Positions 43,414 to 52,275 of a DNA stretch of 64,000 nt are shown here, in pieces. How positions within the stretch are numbered: position 1 is the stretch's first letter; each line of letters opens with the position of its first letter. The DNA is from Paenibacillus alba (GTDB lineage Bacteria > Bacillota > Bacilli > Paenibacillales > NBRC-103111), in assembly GCF_013204855.1 (NCBI RefSeq), contig NZ_JABMKZ010000005.1, positions 1 to 64,000 of the forward strand, written 5' to 3'. The notes beneath the pieces were generated by a model. That model saw nothing but the letters and a program-made list of their open reading frames with translations, was not told where the DNA came from and ran no database searches. A program made the translations under genes and the position numbers.

Positions 43414-44193
43414 TCAAAATCTACGGTTCGAATTTTTTCGGTTTTCTGGTGGCAGAATGGGTTCGATTACGTCCCAATGTTCGGCGATTTTCCCATTCTC
43501 CACGCGGAACAAATCGTAGAAAGCGTTAGGCTCTCCATTGATGAGACCTTCGCTTACCGTAAGCACAAAATCGCCCTGACCGATAACTTGATGAACATGC
43601 GTGTATTGCATTTCAATATGCTGCTCTTCCAATGCCTTCACAGCAGCAACGAGACCAGAAAGGCCGTCTGCAATATGCGGATCATGCTGAATATACTGAT
43701 CCCCATCAAAGTAAGTGGTAAGCAGGCCGCGATTATTCCCGATCATGATGTCCTCAACAAAGCATTTCACATATGCTTTATTCGTATCCGTCTTGTCGAT
43801 ATCCTTGATCGTGACCGGTCCGTCAATCATCGTATGATTGCTTGGTGTTTTCTCCACCATATCTTGCAAGTTGTCCCAATGCTCGACGATGAATCCATTC
43901 TCAAAACGGAAAATATCAAACCCGATTTTGGGGCCGTGAAAATCATAGATGGAATGAAGAACCACAAAATTTCCATCGACTAAAGTGCGCTGAATGCTAA
44001 CCTTTGTACCCACTTCCTTGAGATGTTTAAGCGCACCAAGCATGGCCGCGCGACCATCGGGCAAAGCCTGATTGTGTTGAATATAATGATCGGGATGAAC
44101 GTAATTCATAATGGCTTCGGTGTGGCCGCTTTCTAAGCTTTCCAGCACTGCAATTGCCTTAAGGACAAGCTCATTTTGATGTTCTAATGTCAT
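43414..44193 (-). CDS. tandem SnoaL-like (NTF2-fold) protein
   Basis: 259 residues containing two related NTF2-like domains. The first has VHPDHYIQHNQALPDGRAAM and FDIFRFENGFIVEHWDNLQ; the second has FDGDQYIQHDPHIADGLSGL and YDLFRVENGKIAEHWDVIE. Each carries the QHN/QHD and EHWD signatures of SnoaL-like proteins, which include aldol-type cyclases and isomerases, but many have no known activity. AAAGGAG lies 9 bases before the ATG. It is divergent from a TetR regulator with a shared palindrome, so repression by that regulator is likely. Confidence 0.83.
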   Translation of the reverse strand: MTLEHQNELVLKAIAVLESLESGHTEAIMNYVHPDHYIQHNQALPDGRAAMLGALKHLKEVGTKVSIQRTLVDGNFVVLHSIYDFHGPKIGFDIFRFENGFIVEHWDNLQDMVEKTPSNHTMIDGPVTIKDIDKTDTNKAYVKCFVEDIMIGNNRGLLTTYFDGDQYIQHDPHIADGLSGLVAAVKALEEQHIEMQYTHVHQVIGQGDFVLTVSEGLINGEPNAFYDLFRVENGKIAEHWDVIEPILPPENRKNSNRRF

Positions 44194-44238
44194 TGAAATA
44201 GCTCCTTTTTATCAGAAATTGAAGTTTGATAGTCACTA

Positions 44239-44287
44239 GATAAATAATGAACATTATGTTGTTTATTCATCTGTTGCTCATTATAAT
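44239..44287 (+). promoter_or_regulatory. promoter with overlapping palindrome (TetR/SnoaL intergenic region)
   Basis: GATAAATAA (44239-44247) and TTATTCATC (44263-44271) form an inverted repeat with one mismatch. It overlaps a -35 TTGTTT (44259-44264) with a TATAAT 17 bp downstream (44282-44287) that would drive the TetR gene. This is a suitable position for autorepression. Confidence 0.5.
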
Positions 44288-44399
44288 AGGGATTATTGCA
44301 ACGCTCAATATTCAATATTTTTGTTTTTGAAGGATAAGATACATGCCAAATAAATTTGTCGCGTAAACATCAAATTTTTTTCAAGGAGAGACAAAAACG

Positions 44400-44996
44400 A
44401 TGAACAAGAAGGTCGATTTAAGAATACTGCGGACAAAGCAATCGATCCGAAAGGCATTTTATGAGCTTATTCAGGAAAAAGGATATGAAGCGATAACGAT
44501 TCAGGATATTGCTGATCGGGCTGTGATCAATCGAAATACTTTTTATCTTCACTACGAAAATAAACCTGACTTATTACATACATGTATGGATGAGTTGTTG
44601 AGCGAAGTGAAGAATGTAATTGTTCAATGTCCAATCAACATGAATCCCTTCAGTATTTCTAAACTCGAGACAGTCATGCAAGCTATATTGGAACACATTT
44701 CACGCAACACATCTTTTTACCAGGCAATGTTAATTCAAGAGAATAGAATCCATCCGTTTCGAGAGAAAATGGAGAATATTATTAAAGAGAAACTAAATGA
44801 AGGGGGGAATCCTGCTGCTGGAAAATCCTCTTTTGTTATATCTAAGGAATTGCTGCTCGAATACCTTGTATCCTCATTTATGGGAGTTATCATTTGGTGG
44901 ATTAAAAACGATCAGCCTCTTCCAGCGAGTGAAGTTTCCTCTCAGTTTAGTAGACTGGTTGCCTACGGGCGTTTGAATGTCGCAGGTATCGAATAA
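44400..44996 (+). CDS. TetR/AcrR-family regulator
   Basis: 198 residues. The N-terminal HTH reads RILRTKQSIRKAFYELIQEK, AITIQDIADRAVINRNTFYL then HYENKPDLL. The C-terminal region is of the TetR_C type found in Firmicute DhaS-like regulators, with a late hydrophobic FMGVIIWWIKNDQPLP. GGAG stands 11 bases before the ATG. Divergent transcription with the SnoaL gene and the palindrome between them suggest local control. Confidence 0.87.
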   Translation: MNKKVDLRILRTKQSIRKAFYELIQEKGYEAITIQDIADRAVINRNTFYLHYENKPDLLHTCMDELLSEVKNVIVQCPINMNPFSISKLETVMQAILEHISRNTSFYQAMLIQENRIHPFREKMENIIKEKLNEGGNPAAGKSSFVISKELLLEYLVSSFMGVIIWWIKNDQPLPASEVSSQFSRLVAYGRLNVAGIE

Positions 44997-45228
44997 TATT
45001 AACGCAGACAAAGCAGGATCCATGTCTCACAAACGGGGGCAGCCAGCCCATTTTTTTGAATGCAAGTTAATGGAGAAAATCTCGCCAAACCTGTTCATTT
45101 CCTAGGAAATAATTCGGAAATAAGGTGCCCAATATTTTGTTGGATAGCGGACAAGCAGGCAGGGTAGGCAACCAAGGTCAATGCCCCTTATAATAGATAA
45201 AAGATCGGAGCGGGCAAGGAGGCATTCT

Positions 45229-46047
45229 ATGGAGGAAGATTGGAATTTGTTTGAGCGTGATCGGGATCGTGAGCCGATTCTAATCTTTATGAACACCGCG
45301 TTGAAGCCGAAAGCGCCTTACCTTGGCTTTGGTCAGCTTGTTACTATCGTCTTTAATATGTATAGTCTGTGGGACTTGTCAGGCAGTAATAAGCAGAAGG
45401 CACAGCAGTTGTTCTACTCTCTTGAGGATAAGCTCATTTCTCGCATGAAGGATCGTGGAGTTTCACTGTATGCGGGGCGTATTTCTGCCAATCACAAAAT
45501 GGAAATGCACTTTTATGCCAAGGATGACTGGGATGGAGAGTTGGAGTTAAAGCGGATGCTGGCGGATTTCCCAAGCTTCCGCTACTATTTTATGATGAAG
45601 CACGATCCGGATTGGCTTTTTTATTTGGAGGAAATGATTCCTTCCCCGCTTGAAGAGCAGTGGATGCGCAATGCGAAAATCGTTTATGCCTTGAAGCGTC
45701 ATGGTGATAAATTGGACATAGCGAGAGAAGTGCAGCATTGGTTGCATTTCCCGGATGCTACTCCGCTGATTGAAGTGAAAAGAAAGATCGGTCAACTGGG
45801 TTATCGGGTAGTCGCTTCGGAACTGGATACGAGAGGAAGCACAGACATGCATGTGCTGCATGTAAGTATGAAACATACTTTGGATGTGCCGACCGTTAAT
45901 ACGGTAACTAGAGAGCTTTTCCTTCTAGCAACAGAGTCGGGGGGCACGTATGATGGCTGGGGAACGCAGCTCGTGCTTAGGTTCCCTGCGAAAATACGTG
46001 TTTACCTCAAACGGATGATGAAGAAAGTGCTCGTCATTTTCAAATAA
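45229..46047 (+). CDS. DUF695-RraB fusion protein
   Basis: About 272 residues. Residues 1-130 resemble DUF695 (MEEDWNLFERDRDREPILIF then NTALKPKAPYLGFGQLV), and the C-terminal part (from about residue 160) resembles the RraB/ribonuclease E-inhibitor fold (HGDKLDIAREVQHWLHFP, KRKIGQLGYRVVASEL, TRELFLLATESGGTYDGWGT). This fusion is a known bacterial family. In Gram-negatives RraB binds RNase E; here the target is unknown. I chose the ATG at 45229 (AAGGAGG 6 bases upstream). The gene-free stretch 44997-45228 holds only a TATAAT at 45189-45194. Confidence 0.8.
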   Translation: MEEDWNLFERDRDREPILIFMNTALKPKAPYLGFGQLVTIVFNMYSLWDLSGSNKQKAQQLFYSLEDKLISRMKDRGVSLYAGRISANHKMEMHFYAKDDWDGELELKRMLADFPSFRYYFMMKHDPDWLFYLEEMIPSPLEEQWMRNAKIVYALKRHGDKLDIAREVQHWLHFPDATPLIEVKRKIGQLGYRVVASELDTRGSTDMHVLHVSMKHTLDVPTVNTVTRELFLLATESGGTYDGWGTQLVLRFPAKIRVYLKRMMKKVLVIFK

Positions 46048-46136
46048 GGAAGATTCCTAGTATGGCTGTTTTCATGAAAGCTAGGTATAATACATAGTAT
46101 AGTTTGTACATGTTTGATAAAGGAGATGACAAGTCC

Positions 46137-46790
46137 ATGGAAAGAACAATCACAGGAACAGTTACAGGCAGCTTCGCACATGTGCTTCAAACGTTTGCAC
46201 TTTCACTTCTGGTCTCATTTCTAGGGACATTAGTCGGAGCTATGGTTGTTCCTGCACCCATGATTCCACTATTTATTATCGCAGAAGTCGTGATGCTGGT
46301 TGCAGCCATTGTGATCCGTATTCGCGGCAAACACATTGGATTCGGCTTCCTTTATGCTTTTACAGCAATTTCCGGTGTAACGCTTTATCCGGTCATTATG
46401 GCGTATGGCAGCCAATTAGGAGCACAAGTTGTTTCTGGCGCGTTTTTCGCGACAGCAGCGATCTTTGGCGGTCTTGCCTTCTATGCGCATCGCTCGCAGC
46501 GTGATTTCAGCTTTTTGGGCGGATTCCTATTCGCTGGAACAATCGGTCTCGTACTTATGAGTGTCATTGGCATGTTCGTAGGTTTTGGCTCCGTGGTCAA
46601 TTTGGTTTGGTCGATGATTGGGATTTTAATTTTCAGCGGCTGGGTTCTGTATGATGTGGCTCAATACCGTAATGGCGTAGCTTCAGAGGAAGTTCCGCTG
46701 GCAGCACTCAATATTTACTTGGACTTTATTAATCTGTTTATGTACATTTTGCGTTTTATTGCTTCTATCGTGGGAATTAGCAGAAATTAG
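46137..46790 (+). CDS. Bax inhibitor-1/YccA-family membrane protein
   Basis: About 217 residues with seven membrane helices. Family features include the start ERTITGTVTGSFAHVLQTFA, GFLYAFTAISGVTLYPVI in the middle and the last helices with LYDVAQYRNGVASEEVPLAA and ALNIYLDFINLFMYILRF. Firmicute relatives such as YetJ are reported to be pH-sensitive calcium leak channels; here that is a family-based suggestion. The start at 46137 follows AAAGGAGATGA; a TATAAT lies at 46086-46091. Confidence 0.87.
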   Translation: MERTITGTVTGSFAHVLQTFALSLLVSFLGTLVGAMVVPAPMIPLFIIAEVVMLVAAIVIRIRGKHIGFGFLYAFTAISGVTLYPVIMAYGSQLGAQVVSGAFFATAAIFGGLAFYAHRSQRDFSFLGGFLFAGTIGLVLMSVIGMFVGFGSVVNLVWSMIGILIFSGWVLYDVAQYRNGVASEEVPLAALNIYLDFINLFMYILRFIASIVGISRN

Positions 46791-46806
46791 ACATTAGTTG
46801 TCGAAT

Positions 46807-46859
46807 AAAAAAAGCACTTTCGATCTTCACACTTCAGTGTGAATCGAAGGTGCTTTTTT
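46807..46859. terminator. bidirectional terminator
   Basis: AAAAAAGCAC-TTCGAT-TTCACAC pairs with GTGTGAA-CGAA-GTGCTTTTTT around a 4-base loop, between convergent genes. Confidence 0.9.
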
Positions 46860-46862
46860 GCA

Positions 46863-47048
46863 TTAATCGCCGCGAAATTTGCGGCTGACTTCCAATAAGC
46901 TATGTAGGAGCAAGGTTAGTTCAGCATGGCTTAAACGAATAATGCCAGCTTCCGCTTCCTCCTGTTGGTTAAGTTTGAGCTCAAGTACACGCTGGGTTGG
47001 ATCCATTTGGAGCTGGAGTTGATCGGTAAGGAGCACTTGTTCCCACAT
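46863..47048 (-). CDS. small hypothetical protein
   Basis: 61 residues, Gln/Leu-rich: MWEQVLLTDQLQLQMDP, then LELKLNQQEEAEAGIIRLSH and LLLHSLLEVSRKFRGD. I chose the ATG at 47048, with AGAGGT 9 bases upstream; a GTG at 47057 overlaps that site. It is amphipathic, possibly helical at the end, with no known family. Confidence 0.6.
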   Translation of the reverse strand: MWEQVLLTDQLQLQMDPTQRVLELKLNQQEEAEAGIIRLSHAELTLLLHSLLEVSRKFRGD

Positions 47049-47214
47049 GCTATGCACCTCTTTCTCTCTCTTTAGTCTAGGATATGCTCAAATCAAGAGA
47101 TTAGAAGCGTATAGTTTTCGGCGAGAGGTGATCGTTTTTTGGGGGGACAAGCACGATTTGCCTGCTAGCTTCATACAATTTAAGGATCCTAGTGAGGAGA
47201 AAGGGGATGACCTT

Positions 47215-47496
47215 ATGGCGGCTTGCAGCACTTGGACGTATAGAGGAATATCGGCTTCAGTATTTAAAGCATTACAACAAGTCGGTAGGAAGCAAGGCTT
47301 TATGATTCCAAATTCAGCTTCAGGCAAGTTCATGATTACAGTAGTAGGCATGAATGTCGGTTTTCAGTATTCCTGGGATATGCAGGGTCAAGTCTTGCTA
47401 TTGCAATGTGATAACAAACCGATGCTGCTTGGATGCGGAACGATCAAAACATTTGCAGATAAAATTATCGCCGAAAGCGGCGGGAAAATCGGTTGA
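47215..47496 (+). CDS. hypothetical small protein upstream of yqzE
   Basis: About 93 residues: MAACSTWTYRGISASVFKAL, GRKQGFMIPNSASGKFMITV and a C-terminal CDNKPMLLGCGTIKTFADKI. I chose the ATG at 47215 because AAAGGGGATG stands directly upstream; the open frame from 47047 starts without any Shine-Dalgarno. It is probably a soluble alpha/beta fold of unknown function. It is followed after 10 bases by a hairpin that encloses the ribosome binding site of yqzE. Confidence 0.6.
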   Translation: MAACSTWTYRGISASVFKALQQVGRKQGFMIPNSASGKFMITVVGMNVGFQYSWDMQGQVLLLQCDNKPMLLGCGTIKTFADKIIAESGGKIG

Positions 47497-47505
47497 TACC
47501 TAGCA

Positions 47506-47569
47506 ACCACCTGCCGATCCGTTTAAGGGGTAATCTCTCTGGTTAAAATAGAGAGAAAAGGCAGGTGGT
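47506..47569 (+). promoter_or_regulatory. hairpin sequestering the yqzE ribosome binding site
   Basis: ACCACCTGCC (47506-47515) pairs perfectly with GGCAGGTGGT (47560-47569); the right arm contains the AGGTGG Shine-Dalgarno, 3 bases before the ATG at 47573. A second stem (TCTCTC 47534-47539 with GAGAGA 47551-47556) lies inside the loop. There is no T-run, so this looks like translational control rather than termination. Confidence 0.6.
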
Positions 47570-47572
47570 CGT

Positions 47573-47764
47573 ATGGCCAAAAGCGATGAGCTGGTCAAGT
47601 ACATAACACAGCAAGTGGTTACGTATATCGATACCCCGAAAGCTGTTCGCCAACACGCCAAAGCGCTCAGTAAAGAGCAGCGAGAGAGTTGGCAGACCCG
47701 GTGGTTCGGCATGCTGCCGCTTGCTGCTCGTATGTTCATGGATCAGTTCAAACCGAAAAAGTGA
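47573..47764 (+). CDS. yqzE: YqzE family protein
   Basis: 63 residues: MAKSDELVKYITQQVVTYID, then a basic KAVRQHAKALSKEQRESWQT and the closing RWFGMLPLAARMFMDQFKPK. The W-x-RWFG-(I/M)LP block and the DELVKY-TQQ start match the small YqzE family, found near competence genes in Bacillus and of unknown function. Here it is not beside a comG operon. Translation may be limited by the hairpin that covers its ribosome binding site. A terminator follows at 47813. Confidence 0.82.
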   Translation: MAKSDELVKYITQQVVTYIDTPKAVRQHAKALSKEQRESWQTRWFGMLPLAARMFMDQFKPKK

Positions 47765-47812
47765 TTCATGCAAGGTAGTAGCGAGACTTCTAGTTATTGT
47801 GGAGACAAATGG

Positions 47813-47861
47813 AAAGGGCTATCCTAAAAGTAGAGAAAATCTACTTGAGGACAGCCCTTTT
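47813..47861 (+). terminator. terminator after yqzE
   Basis: AAAGGGCT-TCCT-GTAGA pairs with TCTAC-AGGA-AGCCCTTT in a segmented stem, followed by TAT. Confidence 0.75.
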
Positions 47862-47884
47862 ATCTTCGGGTGGATTTTCCTTGC

Positions 47885-48082
47885 CAGCCGGTATAATTCC
47901 TGCGATTGTGCATCCTTTTTGTCTTGAGAATGGGCAAAATGGTGAAAAGCCTGCGATTATGCATCCTTTAGAATGCTTTTCTCGATTTAAGGAGGAAAAA
48001 ACAGAAAAAGCCTGCACTTTGGCAGGCTTTCTCTGTTTTCACGCGATTTGATCGGAAAAGCCTGCACTTTCGCAGGTTTTCT
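47885..48082. repeat. hairpin-rich interspersed repeat, copy C (diverged)
   Basis: It shares the CCTGCGATTRTGCA modules and ATAATTCCTGCGATT with copies A and B, then carries two tidy hairpins, AAAGCCTGCACTTTGGCAGG and AAAGCCTGCACTTTCGCAGG, each with flanking A and T runs. It lies between convergent genes. No gene is visible from 47862 to 48153. Confidence 0.6.
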
Positions 48083-48153
48083 AAACCGATGAGCGACTAG
48101 CTTTGCTTATAGGTTTGCGCAGTAGCTACTAATGGCTGCGGGTCAGCCGCTTT

Positions 48154-49122
48154 TTAACGATATACATGACCTTGCGCCAACGCATCCTTGAGCTGTACAT
48201 AACGGGAGCCTTCGTGGTCTAAGGTCAGGTAAGTTTCACCGGATTCCCATTGCTGGTAGCCTAGTATGGCAAGCGGGAGTGTAACTTGACCGTCGTACAA
48301 TTCTGTCACATAAGTTAGCTTGTCCGATTGACCAAGTGCATCCTGAAGCTGCTGCGGTTGGGTAAGGGGCAAGGGAGTACCTTGAACCCAAGGAAGACGA
48401 TCATAGGGATCGAAGGAAGGGTGCTGGACGGTAGTCGCAGGCCCTTTTAAGACGGATTCCGTTATTGGTAGATTCGTAAGCTTGGCTGAAGGATCTTCTT
48501 TTAGCGGAAGAAGCTCACCGGATTTGGCGTCGAAATAATAAGCTTGATTGTGGATCATGACTTTCCATACAGCGGTTAGGGCGTTCATATATAATCGGTT
48601 TAATTGTATCGTTTCATTTTGTACAAAAGCGGAATAAGGGATAGTAGCTGGAATGAGTTCCTGCTGTACCAAAGAACGATACAGCGTGTTCAAGCTGAAT
48701 AGCGGATGATCGCCTGTGCCATACTCGGTGAGTCGGAAGGAGCCGTTCTCTGTTGCATGTACAATCATATAGCCAACTTCTCGTCCATGATCTGTGAGAA
48801 TAACCCCCCAGCCATGGGTGCCGGGACCAAGCGGGAAGCTGCTCCAAACGGCCGACTGCCAGCTTTCAAATCCGGCTTCACGCGCGAGAACAACACGCCA
48901 GTTGTTAATGGAGGCGGTTAATGTTGTTTCGCTTCGCAAATCTGGATGTGGTTTAGCCGCGGTGCTTCCAGCGATCGTTTCTTTTGCGTTCTGTGTAAGG
49001 CTGCTCCGAGCCATCTGATCCAGACTCTCACCCGCAGAGCTTTGAAGGGGAATAACAAGTAAACTGCTAACACTAATCAAGCAAGCGGTTGTCCAAATGA
49101 TCCAACGTGCCAATCCGTTCAC
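48154..49122 (-). CDS. hypothetical secreted or membrane-anchored protein
   Basis: Up to 322 residues. An N-terminal hydrophobic segment (WIIWTTACLISVSSLLVIPL) serves as signal peptide or anchor; the rest is extracellular and beta-rich, with WQSAVWSSFPLGPGTHGWGV, VGYMIVHATENGSFRLTEYG and a C-terminal LAILGYQQWESGETYLTLDH. The GTG at 49122 touches its Shine-Dalgarno (AGGTGG), so the TTG three codons later (49113) may be the true start. I recognise no enzyme motif. The downstream neighbour is repeat copy C. Confidence 0.65.
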   Translation of the reverse strand: MNGLARWIIWTTACLISVSSLLVIPLQSSAGESLDQMARSSLTQNAKETIAGSTAAKPHPDLRSETTLTASINNWRVVLAREAGFESWQSAVWSSFPLGPGTHGWGVILTDHGREVGYMIVHATENGSFRLTEYGTGDHPLFSLNTLYRSLVQQELIPATIPYSAFVQNETIQLNRLYMNALTAVWKVMIHNQAYYFDAKSGELLPLKEDPSAKLTNLPITESVLKGPATTVQHPSFDPYDRLPWVQGTPLPLTQPQQLQDALGQSDKLTYVTELYDGQVTLPLAILGYQQWESGETYLTLDHEGSRYVQLKDALAQGHVYR

Positions 49123-49229
49123 CCACCTATCGCCAAACTCTCAATTGTATGAATCTATTGTAATGCTTATGCTATAAAAAGATTGTTAGAACCTGGAACC
49201 GTAATTATGCGATGTTTTAGCGACATGCG

Positions 49230-50225
49230 TCAGTTCCTGGGTGTACGACTTGCATTCAGATGAAACAATCCGCAATTGATGACAGAAACGGCAATACGCG
49301 GTTTATGCTGCCAGTCGATTTCTTGCAGCCGATTGCGGCATTGGGCTTCAATTTCATCGCGCTGCTCCGGCTCTGCACCTAGCAAAAGACCGTTATAATA
49401 AGACTCTACGCGGTCGATTTCACTGCGGTGCTGCTCATTGGCTTCGTCTGCCCAGCTGTGATCATAGGTGCTGATTTTACGCTCCAGCGTCATTTCTAGG
49501 GCGTTCACCGCTTTCGACAAGGAGATCGTATCGGGCAAAATATGACTGTTCGCGGGCAGTTTTGGCGAAAGGCTTTTGGTTAGCAATTGTTTATGAAAAT
49601 GCTCGCGAATTTCGCCGCTATTGAGCTGGATCGCCAGGGAATGAATTTCGCTTCGTTTACGATCGCAAGCAAGCTCAACCTTGTAATTCAAGCAGAGCCA
49701 GGTATCATAGACGAGTGCTGCATGATAAGTGGCCCCGGTCGGGAAAGGTTCCTCGAACAAATGAACGAATTTCCCTCGTTCCCGCACGATCGTGAAGATC
49801 TGATCCAACCGTCTGCTCCCGAAAGTAACTTCATCCTGAGGAACACGCGTTGTTATAGTCGTAGGAACGAAGCCAAAATAGCGGCCAAGAATGCTGTCCG
49901 AGCTCCCATCAGGAGCCCCCGGCATGGGGCTGCCGCCAGAGGCAGGCGGCCCTGCTGCTGGCGGAGGTTTGACAGCGGTCGCCGTCGCCTTCGGCTTGGC
50001 CTCGAGCTTCATCTGTTCTGGATCGAAGATGAATTTATACGTCATGGTTTCCGCCGGCGCCCCGGTACGCTCGACAAAGCTCCAATAATAGGGACGTCCT
50101 GTCATCTCACGATCCGCTTCCGGGGAGAGCTTCGCCGTGACATACGCAGGAGACTTCTCGATAATTGTGCAATTATAGGCTTCCAGAAAACGCAAAACGA
50201 ATGTATGAATATTTCGCTTGTTCAT
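49230..50225 (-). CDS. yqhG: YqhG-family protein
   Basis: 331 residues. It begins NIHTFVLRFLEAYNCTIIEK and contains AYVTAKLSPEADREMTGRPY, a proline/glycine-rich linker unlike the rest (AVKPPPAAGPPASGGSP, about residues 84-110), FGSRRLDQIF and a C-terminal helical region rich in Glu and Arg. This matches the YqhG family of unknown function that accompanies the SNF2-type helicase YqhH in Bacilli. The two genes overlap by 4 bases (ATGA) here, so they are coupled and probably act together. GTGAGGT lies upstream. Confidence 0.82.
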   Translation of the reverse strand: MNKRNIHTFVLRFLEAYNCTIIEKSPAYVTAKLSPEADREMTGRPYYWSFVERTGAPAETMTYKFIFDPEQMKLEAKPKATATAVKPPPAAGPPASGGSPMPGAPDGSSDSILGRYFGFVPTTITTRVPQDEVTFGSRRLDQIFTIVRERGKFVHLFEEPFPTGATYHAALVYDTWLCLNYKVELACDRKRSEIHSLAIQLNSGEIREHFHKQLLTKSLSPKLPANSHILPDTISLSKAVNALEMTLERKISTYDHSWADEANEQHRSEIDRVESYYNGLLLGAEPEQRDEIEAQCRNRLQEIDWQHKPRIAVSVINCGLFHLNASRTPRN

Positions 50226-52015
50226 GGACGTACCTCACCGATCTCCGAGCCGCTCGCGGCGTTCAGAATGCCTTGAAAGGCAATTCCCTGCAAAGGGTCA
50301 TTTTCTTCCACTTCCGATTTGACTTCGATAATAGTATCCGCCAGCTGATCCATCTTCTTGCGAATGTCGTCTTTGGATCGCGATTCCATCACCATCCGGA
50401 AAAGGGATGTTTCAAGCGAGCCTTTCTTCTCAATCTTCTCCAAGATCGTATCCAACTGCCCGATTACCATCTCAAACATGTTGATTTTCTCATGCAGCAA
50501 GGAAAGAATGTGTTCTTCAATCGTGTTGTTCGTAGACAAATTATAAATATTGACATCATGCTGCTGCCCCAGACGGTGCACACGCCCAATCCGTTGTTCT
50601 ACCCGCATAGGGTTCCAAGGCAAATCGAAGTTAATCATGTTATGGCAAAACTGGAGGTTAATTCCCTCGCCACCGGCTTCAGTAGCAACGAGCACTTGAA
50701 CGCGATTTCGGAATAAATCCATCATCCAATCCTTCTTGCCGCGATTCATTCCGCCTCGATAAGGGACAGCCGTGATCTTGTGTTCTTTCAAATAATTGAG
50801 CAAATATTCTTGAGAAGCGCGGTACTCCGTGAAAATGATGACCTTGTCATTAATATCCTGAACAAGCTTCATCGTGGTTTCCGCTTTGGTATTGGCTTTA
50901 ATACTGCGGATGAGCTCAACGAGCTCCCATATTTTGGGCCGTACGGGAGAATCCTCGGCAGTTTTCTTAAACAAGTTAACAAGCGTAATGAAAACGGCGT
51001 CTCTGGAGCTGCAGACTTCACGCTGCAGTGTAATGAGCGAGAGCATGCTGCTCAGATCGCCTGCGCTTTCCTCGTACCGACTGCGTACGAAGTTCGTGAC
51101 CCCATCATAGAGCGCTTGTTCATCGTGAGATAACGTGAGCGGAATATTTTTGACAACACGTTTGGTGTAGTGAACACCACCGTCTCCCCGACGGTTGCGA
51201 ATCATGACCTTGGATAGCTCTTGCTGAAGCTGAACCTCGTTTTTTGGTGTTCTTTTGCCAACGACATAATTGGACTTGAAGCTGCTTTGAATGCCAAGTT
51301 GACCTGGCTTCAGCAGCGTAATTAGGTTATATAATTCTTTCAAATCGTTCTGCACCGGTGTTGCGGTTAAGAGTAGGCAATATTTTTTGCGCAGCTCGTT
51401 CACGAAAGTGTAGTTGGTTGTTTTCTTGTTTTTGAGTTTGTGGGCTTCATCCACAATGAGCATGTCATATTCAAGACCCATCACAATTTCGCGGTGCGGG
51501 TCCCGCTTGGCCGTATCCATCGAGGCCACAATGATGTCGCTTTGCTGCCACATATACGCTTTCTTGTGAGCGACCGCAGGTATGCCGAATTTGGAATTTA
51601 ATTCCCGAACCCACTGAAGCACGAGGGAAGCAGGGACCAGAATAAGCGTTTTGCGGACCAAGCCGCGGATCATGTATTCTTTTAAAATTAAACCGGCCTC
51701 AATCGTTTTCCCTAATCCCACTTCATCGGCCAAAATGGCGCGGCCCCGCATTTCATTCAGCACACGCTTCGCGGTATCAATCTGGTGGGCCATCGGCTCC
51801 AGCTGTCCGAGATGGACAAGACACTGCATTTCGTCAAACGTAGAAATAAGCCTCGATTCTTCCGATTCGTAAGCTAGTTGATATAGCGTCCAGTCGTCCC
51901 ATGGACCTCCTCCACGCATACGATGATCCAGTTCAGTTAACGAGTCCCTCTCAAAGTGCATGTCAAGCTGATGATGAATAGGGCGAATGTTCTCTTGCTG
52001 TTCATGTTGTCGCAT
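50222..52015 (-). CDS. yqhH: SNF2-family DNA helicase/translocase YqhH
   Basis: 597 residues with all superfamily 2 motifs: LADEVGLGKTIEAGLIL (motif I), LILVPASLVLQW (Ia), DEAHKLKN (II, DEAH), LLTATPVQNDLKEL (III), VIIFTEYRASQEYLL (IV), ATEAGGEGINLQFC (V) and EQRIGRVHRLGQ (VI). It should hydrolyse ATP while moving on DNA or stripping protein from it. It resembles the RapA/HepA branch but lacks the extra C-terminal domains; yqhG follows with a 4-base overlap. AGGAGGG lies 8 bases before the ATG. Confidence 0.88.
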   Translation of the reverse strand: MRQHEQQENIRPIHHQLDMHFERDSLTELDHRMRGGGPWDDWTLYQLAYESEESRLISTFDEMQCLVHLGQLEPMAHQIDTAKRVLNEMRGRAILADEVGLGKTIEAGLILKEYMIRGLVRKTLILVPASLVLQWVRELNSKFGIPAVAHKKAYMWQQSDIIVASMDTAKRDPHREIVMGLEYDMLIVDEAHKLKNKKTTNYTFVNELRKKYCLLLTATPVQNDLKELYNLITLLKPGQLGIQSSFKSNYVVGKRTPKNEVQLQQELSKVMIRNRRGDGGVHYTKRVVKNIPLTLSHDEQALYDGVTNFVRSRYEESAGDLSSMLSLITLQREVCSSRDAVFITLVNLFKKTAEDSPVRPKIWELVELIRSIKANTKAETTMKLVQDINDKVIIFTEYRASQEYLLNYLKEHKITAVPYRGGMNRGKKDWMMDLFRNRVQVLVATEAGGEGINLQFCHNMINFDLPWNPMRVEQRIGRVHRLGQQHDVNIYNLSTNNTIEEHILSLLHEKINMFEMVIGQLDTILEKIEKKGSLETSLFRMVMESRSKDDIRKKMDQLADTIIEVKSEVEENDPLQGIAFQGILNAASGSEIGEVRP

Positions 52016-52275
52016 GGATGTGCCCTCCTGAAAGCTGGGAATGAGAAAACTTGAAGAAATGCTTGGAAAAATGACTTGAAAGCAGCAAATCGCTGCCGAA
52101 TACGTGTTAGTATGTCCAGAAGAGGGGCTTTCATAACTTTTTCCATGTAAGAGTTTTACTCATCGCCTAAACTTGCATCTCGCAGATAAGTCCTGGATTT
52201 CGTAAGTGAGGATGAATTTATGGTATGATATAGCTTGTCTTTGGATTGTAATGTAAGAAAGGGTGACCGACGGAG

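Noticed and set aside
49587..50276. 229-codon plus-strand frame opposite yqhG
   Set aside because: Antisense to the YqhG/YqhH pair, which has matching family motifs and coupled starts.
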